A stretch of DNA of 45,520 nucleotides. It comes from DATEVL01 sp035471625. Its GTDB lineage: Bacteria; Chloroflexota; Anaerolineae; Anaerolineales; E44-bin32. Made by a program: the position numbers and the translations under genes. The notes below the pieces were generated by a model. The model was not told where the DNA came from. It did no database searches and saw only the letters and a list, made by a program, of their open reading frames with translations. The first letter of the stretch is position 1, and every line of letters starts with the position of its first letter. Below, in pieces: positions 39,692 to 45,520 of the stretch. The stretch is from the NCBI GenBank assembly GCA_035471625.1, contig DATIPT010000142.1, positions 1-45,520 on the forward strand. Direction: 5' to 3'.

Positions 39692-41590
39692 CTACTTGCG
39701 GCGGACGCGCCGCAACGCCTCCCCCAACCCGGCAATCGCCCGGGCGACGCTCTGCAAGGCCGGCGCGGACCCCTTCTTGGTCGAGGCCGCGCGCAGTACT
39801 TTGAGCTCCTGGCCCAACCCCTCGACCGTCTCGCCAACCATCTCGAGGATCAGACGGAGCCCGTCCTCATCCCCATGCAGGTAGTCCATCGCTCCGCCGA
39901 GCACCGTCGCGTGGACGTTGCCGGCGCCTATCTTCTCGGTCAGACCCGTCCGATCCATCATTGCCAGCACCGGACCATGCACCGAGCTCAAGATCAATCG
40001 CAGATCAAGCGCACCTAGATCCCGCCAGGTTTCTTCGAGCGCTTCGGCGCTGGGCGCATCGAGTTCGTTGGTCATCTCCAGATCGACGAGCACTGCCTTG
40101 AGAGGCCGGCCGGCCGATTCGATCCTGCGTCGGATCTCTTCCCGAAGCGCAGCCGCGTTCGCGAAGAAGATGCCCTCGTCGGGCCGCAGGATCAACAGCC
40201 CGGGCAGTCGTTGGTTGTCGGGGTAGGTGTCCAGGCTTCTGAAGGAGAGACGGCCACTCACCCTGCCCAGTTCACTCAGCTTGGCCTGACTGGCCCGCAA
40301 CACCAGGACCGTCAGGGAGACGACGACGGCGATCGCCAGCGCCGGGAGCACCTCGAACGTCAGAACGGCCAGCAGCGCCACGCTCGCCTGAAGGAAGTCC
40401 TTCCGGCGAACGCGGAACAGCCGGCCCATTTCCCCGGCCTTGAACATCCCGGCTACGGCCACCACGACGATCGCCGCCAGAGTCGCCTCGGGCAGATCGT
40501 GGAAGAGAGGCGTGAAGAACAGCGCAACCAGGATGACCAGCACCGCCGCGACCACGCCCGACATCTGCGTCTTGGCCCCGGCGTTGTCATTCGCCGCCGA
40601 CTTGGAGAGGCTGGCGCCGATTGAGAATCCTTGGAACAGCCCAGCCCCAAGATTAGACGCCCCCAGGCCCAGGAGCTCCTGGTCGTCGTTCACCCGATCG
40701 CCGTGGCTACGAGCGAAGCTCTTTGCCGGTCCGATCGCTTCGGCAAATGCCACCATGGCGATCCCCAAGGCCCCTCCGATCAGGATCGGGGCGGCCTCGA
40801 GGCCGACCCCCGGGAGGCGAGGCCCGGCCAGGCCAGCGGGGATCTCCCCCACGATGTGGACCCCAAGCCCGTCCAGCTGAAACAAGGCTGAGACGACGAT
40901 CCCGTAGATCATCGCCACCAGCGCGGCCGGCACCTTGTGGAATCGGCGCTCCAGGAAGACCATCAGCGCCAGCGCCGTCGAGCCCACCACGGCTGTCAAC
41001 AAGTGAGCCTCGGGGATGTGCCGGATCAGATCGAGGGTGCGCTCCCAGAAGTTGCCTTCGACCGCCTCAAGCCCGAGCATTTTCGGGACCTGTTTGACCA
41101 TGATGACCAGCGCCAGGCCGGAGACAAACCCGGTCAGGACCGACTCCGAGAAGAATCGGGCGATCCGCCCCAATCGCAAGACGCCCCCGAGCATGGCCAC
41201 CACTCCGACGAGGATGGCGAGCGCCGAGGTCAGGGCCATGAACTCGGGCGTCCCCGGCCCTGCCAGCTCCGAGACGATCGAGAAGGACATCACGGCGATA
41301 GCGGAAGAAACGGCTACCACAAGTTGCCGAGACGTCCCGAAGACGGCGAACAGGATCAGGCCGATCGGGGCAGCATAGAAGGCCGCTTGAGGGGGCATTC
41401 CCGCCAATTCGGCGTAGGCCATCCCTTCCGGCACAAGCAGGGCCATCACGGTCAGACCGGCGAGGATATCGATCGGAAGCCACGCCCGCTGGTACCGGGG
41501 CAGCCACGTCAGGATGGGGAGCCAGTCGCGCAACGACCGGCCGGTCGCGCGGACGGCGCCGCCCTCGGAGACACGTCCCGCTGCAGCCAT
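39692..41590 (-). CDS. SulP family anion transporter with STAS domain
   Basis: This is a 632-residue membrane transporter. The membrane domain (about 30-440) carries SulP motifs such as VPEGMAYAELAGMPPQAAFYAAPIGLILFAVFGTSRQLVV, GVLRLGRIARFFSESVLTGFVSGLAL and NLGAGLFQGFSIGASLSKSAAND. A STAS domain (about 460-570) follows, with VLVDLEMTNELDAPSAEALEETW. The usual phosphorylatable Ser/Thr next to Asp is displaced (LDAPSAEA). About 60 residues extend past the STAS domain, with a basic Arg-rich end. SulP proteins carry sulfate, bicarbonate or other anions; the substrate here is unknown. GAGGAG precedes the ATG, and a TAGACT -10 lies at 41624-41629. Confidence 0.95.
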   Translation of the reverse strand: MAAAGRVSEGGAVRATGRSLRDWLPILTWLPRYQRAWLPIDILAGLTVMALLVPEGMAYAELAGMPPQAAFYAAPIGLILFAVFGTSRQLVVAVSSAIAVMSFSIVSELAGPGTPEFMALTSALAILVGVVAMLGGVLRLGRIARFFSESVLTGFVSGLALVIMVKQVPKMLGLEAVEGNFWERTLDLIRHIPEAHLLTAVVGSTALALMVFLERRFHKVPAALVAMIYGIVVSALFQLDGLGVHIVGEIPAGLAGPRLPGVGLEAAPILIGGALGIAMVAFAEAIGPAKSFARSHGDRVNDDQELLGLGASNLGAGLFQGFSIGASLSKSAANDNAGAKTQMSGVVAAVLVILVALFFTPLFHDLPEATLAAIVVVAVAGMFKAGEMGRLFRVRRKDFLQASVALLAVLTFEVLPALAIAVVVSLTVLVLRASQAKLSELGRVSGRLSFRSLDTYPDNQRLPGLLILRPDEGIFFANAAALREEIRRRIESAGRPLKAVLVDLEMTNELDAPSAEALEETWRDLGALDLRLILSSVHGPVLAMMDRTGLTEKIGAGNVHATVLGGAMDYLHGDEDGLRLILEMVGETVEGLGQELKVLRAASTKKGSAPALQSVARAIAGLGEALRRVRRK

Positions 41591-41623
41591 GGGTGACTCC
41601 TCTCAGACGAAAGCGTCCCGGGA

Positions 41624-41629
41624 AGTCTA
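41624..41629 (-). promoter_or_regulatory. -10 box TAGACT for the SulP gene
   Basis: TAGACT on the minus strand gives an expected start near 41617 and a leader of about 27 nt. The -35 is not clear. Confidence 0.4.
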
Positions 41630-41693
41630 GCGCACGTTCGCCGCGGACGCGCGGGTCTCGCTCGGGCCTGGCCTCTCGGGCGGAAGGTCCACC

Positions 41694-41702
41694 TGGTAGA
41701 AT
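41694..41702 (+). promoter_or_regulatory. Extended -10 promoter for the anSME-like gene
   Basis: TGgTAGAAT on the plus strand. The expected start is near 41709, about 17 nt before the GTG start at 41726. Confidence 0.55.
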
Positions 41703-41725
41703 CCCTGCCCGGCCCTGGACTCCAC

Positions 41726-43144
41726 GTGCCCTCACCCCTGACCGCCGTCCGCCCCCGTCCGTCCAATGCCCCGGACTACTTCCACGTGCTGACCAAGCCT
41801 GTCGGGGCGATCTGCAATCTCGACTGTACCTACTGCTTCTTCCTCTCCAAAGAAGCGCTCTACCCAGACAGTCCGTTTCGCATGCAGAACGACCTGCTGG
41901 AAACCTACCTGCAGCAGTTGATCGAGAGCCAGGCCGGACCGGTGGTGACGATCGCCTGGCAAGGCGGGGAGCCGACCCTCATGGGTCTCGACTTCTTCCG
42001 CCGATCGGTGGACCTGGTCCAGCGCTATGCTCCGTCTGGCGTCACGATCGAACACACGATTCAAACCAACGGCACGCTCCTGGACGAAGCATGGTGCCGC
42101 TTCTTTCAAGAGAGCGGTTTCCTCGTAGGCCTGTCGCTGGACGGCCCGCGCCAGATGCACGATGCCTACCGCCTCGACAAGCGCGGCGGTCCGACCTTCG
42201 ACCGCGTCGTCGCCGCAGCCGACCTGCTCAAGCGCACCGGCGTGGACTTCAACATCCTTTGCACGGTCCACGCCGCCAACGCAAATCAGCCCCTGGAGCT
42301 CTACCGGTTCTTCCGCGACGAGATCGGCGCCGAGTACCTCCAGTTCATCCCGATCGTGGAGCGCTCGACCGCCGAGATGCTCCCCCTCGCCAACCTCGGC
42401 TGGGGCGATCGAAGCGCGACGATCGCCGCCGGAGGGCCCGTGGCGAAGAGCGCACAGCGCCCCTTGTACACGCTTCAGGGAAACCTGGTCACGCAGCGCT
42501 CGGTGACGGCGGACCAGTGGGGCCGCTTCCTGATCGCGATCTTCGACGAGTGGGTCCGGCGCGACGTCGGCAAGGTCTTCGTCCAAGGCTTCGACTCGGC
42601 CCTGGGTTCATGGGTCGGCCGGGGCGCATCGCTGTGCATCCATCGCGAGACGTGCGGGGACGCGCTCGCCCTGGAGCACAACGGGGATCTGTATTCCTGC
42701 GACCACTTTGTCGAGCCGGCCTACCTGCTTGGCAACATCCAAGAGACTCACATGCTCGAGCTCGTAGCCTCAGACCGTCAGCGCAAATTCGGCGCCGACA
42801 AGCGAGACACCCTGCCGCGCTACTGCCGAGACTGCGAAGTCCGCTTCGCCTGCAACGGCGAGTGTCCCCGCAACCGCTTCATCGAGACTCCCGATGGCGA
42901 GCCCGGCTTGAACTATCTGTGCGCCGGCTACCGCGCCTTCTTCAACCACATTGATCGGCCGATGAGGATCATGGCCGATCTGCTGAAGCGTGGGCGTTAC
43001 GCCGATGGGATCATGGAGATTCTGGCGGACGAAGAGCGGGCCGAGTGGGCCCGCCAGGCGGCCGGCCTGGGTCGAAACGCCCCATGCCCGTGCGGAAGCG
43101 GTCGCAAGGTGAAGCACTGTCACGGAAAGGACTCCGGCACCTGA
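41726..43144 (+). CDS. Anaerobic sulfatase-maturase-like radical SAM protein with C-terminal SEC-C motif
   Basis: This is a 472-residue radical SAM/SPASM enzyme. The 4Fe-4S motif is CNLDCTYC (Cys30, 34, 37). WQGGEPTLMG, IQTNGTLLDE and GLSLDGPRQMHDAYR are typical of sulfatase maturases (anSME). SPASM cysteines follow in SLCIHRETCGD, YSCDHF, CRDCEVRFACNGECPRNRF and YLCAGYR. At 449-472 a zinc-binding SEC-C motif (APCPCGSGRKVKHCHG) is added, which is not part of standard anSME. anSME converts a Cys or Ser of sulfatases to formylglycine. No sulfatase gene is in the window, so the target is unknown. The start is GTG at 41726. Confidence 0.93.
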   Translation: MPSPLTAVRPRPSNAPDYFHVLTKPVGAICNLDCTYCFFLSKEALYPDSPFRMQNDLLETYLQQLIESQAGPVVTIAWQGGEPTLMGLDFFRRSVDLVQRYAPSGVTIEHTIQTNGTLLDEAWCRFFQESGFLVGLSLDGPRQMHDAYRLDKRGGPTFDRVVAAADLLKRTGVDFNILCTVHAANANQPLELYRFFRDEIGAEYLQFIPIVERSTAEMLPLANLGWGDRSATIAAGGPVAKSAQRPLYTLQGNLVTQRSVTADQWGRFLIAIFDEWVRRDVGKVFVQGFDSALGSWVGRGASLCIHRETCGDALALEHNGDLYSCDHFVEPAYLLGNIQETHMLELVASDRQRKFGADKRDTLPRYCRDCEVRFACNGECPRNRFIETPDGEPGLNYLCAGYRAFFNHIDRPMRIMADLLKRGRYADGIMEILADEERAEWARQAAGLGRNAPCPCGSGRKVKHCHGKDSGT

Positions 43145-43183
43145 GTCGCAAGGTCCCTCCACCGGGGACCTGCAGGCCCGCCA

Positions 43184-43192
43184 TGTTACAAT
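43184..43192 (+). promoter_or_regulatory. Extended -10 promoter for the Trm112-like gene
   Basis: TGtTACAAT on the plus strand. The expected start is near 43199, directly before the CAGGAG ribosome binding site of the gene at 43213. Confidence 0.55.
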
Positions 43193-43212
43193 CCGGTCCT
43201 CAGGAGCGCGCC

Positions 43213-43437
43213 ATGATCAGCCCCGACCTCTTGGAAATTCTGCGCTGCCCCCACTGCGTCCGCGAAAGAGAAGGCAACCTGGTCCTGGTTCACGACACGT
43301 GGCTGGTCTGCCAGGAATCGGATTGCCGCCGGAAGTACCCGATCGTCGACGACATCCCCGTGATGCTGATCGACGAAGGCTCGAAGTGGATCGAGACGGC
43401 CGAGGCCGATCTCCCGGTCCCTCCCCCCGACATCTAG
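43213..43437 (+). CDS. Trm112-like zinc-ribbon protein
   Basis: This 74-residue protein has the Trm112/YcaR pattern: an N-terminal LLEILRCPHC, a second Cys pair in LVCQESDCRRKYPI and DDIPVMLIDE. Four cysteines form a zinc ribbon. Bacterial Trm112-like proteins probably act as small zinc-binding partners of methyltransferases, by comparison with the eukaryotic protein. CAGGAG lies 6 nt before the ATG. A HEAT-repeat gene begins 7 bp after it, suggesting one transcript. The acidic, Pro-rich tail (PVPPPDI) is ordinary for the family. Confidence 0.9.
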   Translation: MISPDLLEILRCPHCVREREGNLVLVHDTWLVCQESDCRRKYPIVDDIPVMLIDEGSKWIETAEADLPVPPPDI

Positions 43438-43444
43438 TCGCCCG

Positions 43445-44020
43445 ATGGACCCCGTGCGCCGTGCCATCGACGATCTGCTATCGTCGGATGAGGCGCGCGC
43501 CGAGGCCGCCGTTTCGGCTTTGGCCGGACTGGGATCGGCGGCGCTTGCGGCCCTCCACTCTCTCCTCGCTTCGCCGTCAGATGAGACACGATGGTGGGCG
43601 GTCCGCGCCGCCGCCGCCTTGCATGATGAGGCCGTACCCGGCCTGCTTTGCGCCGGGCTGGAAGACCCCTCGCTCGAAGTCCGGCAGGCCGCGGCGCTCG
43701 GCCTCCGGACCCACCCTTCCCCCGTCGCCGTCCCGATCCTGACCAGACACCTGGCGGATCCGGATCCGTTGTTGTGCCGCTTGGCTTCGGATGCGCTGGC
43801 CGCGATCGGCGAGCCCGCAGTTCCTCATCTTCGCGAGGCTCTAGCCTCAGGCGCCCCGCCTGCAGGAGCCTTGGCAGCACGCGCCCTGGCCTTGATGAAG
43901 ACCCCGGCCGCCATCCCGGTCTTGTTCGAGGCGCTCGATCACGAGTCCGGCCTTGCCCAACATTGGGCGGAACGCGGGCTGGACGACCTCGGTGTCGGGA
44001 TGGTGTTCTTCCAGCCCTGA
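43445..44020 (+). CDS. HEAT-repeat protein
   Basis: This is a 191-residue soluble protein built of short alpha-helical HEAT/PBS-lyase-like repeats, visible as recurring RWWAVRAAAALHDEAVPGLL, LEVRQAAALGLRTHPSPVAVPIL, CRLASDALAAIGEPAVPHLREAL and AARALALMKTPAAIPVLFEAL. Such repeats act as protein-binding scaffolds. No catalytic site is visible. The gene follows the Trm112-like gene by 7 bp and converges with the M1 aminopeptidase, whose stop is 8 bp away. The function is unknown. Confidence 0.88.
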   Translation: MDPVRRAIDDLLSSDEARAEAAVSALAGLGSAALAALHSLLASPSDETRWWAVRAAAALHDEAVPGLLCAGLEDPSLEVRQAAALGLRTHPSPVAVPILTRHLADPDPLLCRLASDALAAIGEPAVPHLREALASGAPPAGALAARALALMKTPAAIPVLFEALDHESGLAQHWAERGLDDLGVGMVFFQP

Positions 44021-44028
44021 CCGCGACG

Positions 44029-45520
44029 CTACAACCCCGCCTGAGTCAGGAGCCTCTCGATCGCCGCCACGGTGTGGGGATGGTGAAAGTTCCGGTGGCG
44101 CTCGAAGAGCGGCCGGGCCAGGGCTCGTGACCACTCGTTCGCCACCATCGCGCGAAACACGTACTGGTGAAACAGGTAGCGGCCGACCGAAGCGAAGTAG
44201 GCCTCATAGCGAAGTAGGATCTCGCGGTACTCGCTGCCGACGCTGAGCTCACAGAAGCGGCAGAACAGGTCCCCGTCGCGCGTCTCCCCGATCCCCAGGA
44301 GTTGGTCGAAATAGGCGCAGTCCTCCGGAGGGATGCGAGGCAACAGCGACGATACGAATACGGTCTTCTCCAGGTTCGACCACGATGCGATCCGCTCCGG
44401 GGTCGGACGTTCGCCGCGCCGATAGGCGTCGACGACCGCCAGGATGTCGCTGCGCAACCCGGACGGGATGTCGGCAGCGCCTTCCGGCAGGCCCGGATCA
44501 AAGATCCAGCGGCGCGCATCCACGCGGGTCGCCTCGGCGGGTAGGTGACGCTCGAGGTACGCCAGGAACCCGTCCGAGTCCATTGACTGGAACGGGTGGT
44601 CCTCGATGTACCGACGCAGGAACGAATCGAAGCCCTCTCGGCCCGCCTCGCGCTCGAGCGCCCGAAAGAAGAGCAGCCCCTTGTAGTATGGGATGTTGGA
44701 GTACGACTCGTCCGGATCCATGCCCGCCAAATCGAGCCGCAGGCACGTCATCGGCGAGTCGGATCCCAGGCGTTCGATATCCCGCAGGAGCGTTCGGGCC
44801 CGACCGGCGGTGCGCAACTCCGCCATCGCACGCCCTTCGATCACTTCGGAGATGCGCGACTCGGCGTACGTCGTAGGACCCTCGTTCAACCAGAAATCGT
44901 TCCAGGTCGCGTTCGTCACGAGGTTTCCCGTCCAGGCGTGGCCGAGCTCGTGCGCGATTAGCCACGTACCCGACCGGTCGCCGCGGACATAGCTGGCGTT
45001 GAGGAACGTCAGTCGAGGGTTTTCCATGCCTCCGTAGGGAAAGGCCGGGGGGATCATCAGCAGGTCGTATCGGTCCCAGCGGTAGGGCCCAAAGAGGGCC
45101 TCGCCGGCGGTCAGGACGTCCTCATTCTGGGCGAATTCCCACGCCGCCTCAGACACGATCTCCGGCTCGGCGTAGACGCCCGTGCGCGGGCCGATCGTTG
45201 CGAACGTCAGGTGGCCGACGGCGAAGGCGAACAAGTACGACGGGATCGATTGCCTCATGACGTAGCGATACCGATCGCGGCCATCTTCCCGGAGCACGTC
45301 CACCCTTTCGGCGCCCATCACTCCGACCAGCGGCGGCGCCACATCGAGTTCCGCCTCGTAGGTGAACCTAACGCCGGGCGTGTCCTGGCAGGGGAACAGC
45401 GAGCGCGCCGCGCAGGACTGGCACTGGGTGTAGAGGTAGGGATGGGCTTTCCCCTGCGTCTGTTCCGGCCGAAGCCACTGCAGGGCCGCCGCCTCGGCGC
45501 TCGTCGTCGACTCGATCTCG
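44029..45520 (-). CDS. M1 family metalloaminopeptidase, leukotriene A4 hydrolase-like (cut by window edge)
   Basis: The frame is open from the stop at 44029 to the right edge, giving about 497 residues, and the N-terminus lies outside the window. Near the edge, LQWLRPEQTQGKAHPYLYTQCQ and RSLFPCQDTP match the N-terminal domain of the LTA4 hydrolase group. The catalytic domain has GGMENPRLTF (exopeptidase motif) and HELGHAWTGN, followed by NDFWLNEG (HEXXH and the distant Glu zinc ligands). A helical C-terminal domain of the LTA4H type follows. Most bacterial members are zinc aminopeptidases; the epoxide hydrolase activity of the human enzyme should not be assumed. A GTG at 45342 is internal, not the true start. 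Confidence 0.93.
   Translation of the reverse strand, partial: EIESTTSAEAAALQWLRPEQTQGKAHPYLYTQCQSCAARSLFPCQDTPGVRFTYEAELDVAPPLVGVMGAERVDVLREDGRDRYRYVMRQSIPSYLFAFAVGHLTFATIGPRTGVYAEPEIVSEAAWEFAQNEDVLTAGEALFGPYRWDRYDLLMIPPAFPYGGMENPRLTFLNASYVRGDRSGTWLIAHELGHAWTGNLVTNATWNDFWLNEGPTTYAESRISEVIEGRAMAELRTAGRARTLLRDIERLGSDSPMTCLRLDLAGMDPDESYSNIPYYKGLLFFRALEREAGREGFDSFLRRYIEDHPFQSMDSDGFLAYLERHLPAEATRVDARRWIFDPGLPEGAADIPSGLRSDILAVVDAYRRGERPTPERIASWSNLEKTVFVSSLLPRIPPEDCAYFDQLLGIGETRDGDLFCRFCELSVGSEYREILLRYEAYFASVGRYLFHQYVFRAMVANEWSRALARPLFERHRNFHHPHTVAAIERLLTQAGL

Noticed and set aside
1..45520. Search for CRISPR arrays, tRNA/rRNA genes, transposases, integrases, phage genes or toxin-antitoxin pairs
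   Set aside because: None was seen by reading; weakly structured RNAs could have been missed without covariance models.

Overview
This looks like a high-GC bacterial contig, most likely Chloroflexota and probably Anaerolineae-like. That is an inference from gene content, not from a marker gene: RNase J, VanW/G5-type proteins, lipoproteins with Thr/Pro stalks, a LytTR-ABC fusion, GTG/TTG starts and many short-leader promoters. No rRNA, tRNA, CRISPR array, transposase or phage gene was found.

Layout. (1) 1-2704, minus strand: an ABC-2 type exporter (permease cut by the left edge, plus ATPase) with a LytTR DNA-binding protein fused to a degenerate ABC ATPase. Direct repeats between the genes are a candidate operator. 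(2) 2841-8281, minus strand: a vitamin B12 unit. A sigma70-type promoter and a cobalamin riboswitch (about 8022-8233) precede a secreted, membrane-anchored alpha/alpha-toroid protein, an EcfT with extra C-terminal membrane segments, a fused double ATPase EcfA-EcfA, an HD hydrolase and SurE. No ECF S-component is visible. (3) 8309-11995, plus strand: RNase J behind a divergent promoter and a leader of about 300 nt, then a PpiC-type lipoprotein and a stalked surface protein. (4) 12126-29019, minus strand: a polysaccharide island in several transcription units. It holds WecC-WecB, three GT4 transferases and FkbM; then a fused alcohol dehydrogenase/Gfo-Idh-MocA protein, a heparinase II/III-like protein and an initiating sugar transferase; then a small independent gene; then GT4, methyltransferase, ATP-grasp, HAD and aminotransferase. 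No flippase, polymerase or exporter is present. (5) 29115-39622, plus strand: a membrane protein with an EEP hydrolase domain, a cupin, an MFS transporter preceded by a 9-codon leader ORF and a hairpin that can hide its ribosome binding site, a D-2-hydroxyacid dehydrogenase, an M32 carboxypeptidase, a small membrane protein, two lipoproteins and a VanW protein. (6) 39692-45520: SulP (minus), an anSME-like radical SAM protein with a SEC-C tail, a Trm112-like protein, a HEAT-repeat protein (plus) and an LTA4-hydrolase-like M1 aminopeptidase cut by the right edge (minus).

The two most interesting signals are the B12-riboswitch ECF operon, whose first gene is a toroid protein and which has no S-component, and the leader-peptide/hidden-SD arrangement in front of the MFS transporter. 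Many genes have a TATAAT-like -10 box, often of the extended TGn type, a few bases before the start codon, and this gives a consistent promoter picture across the window.
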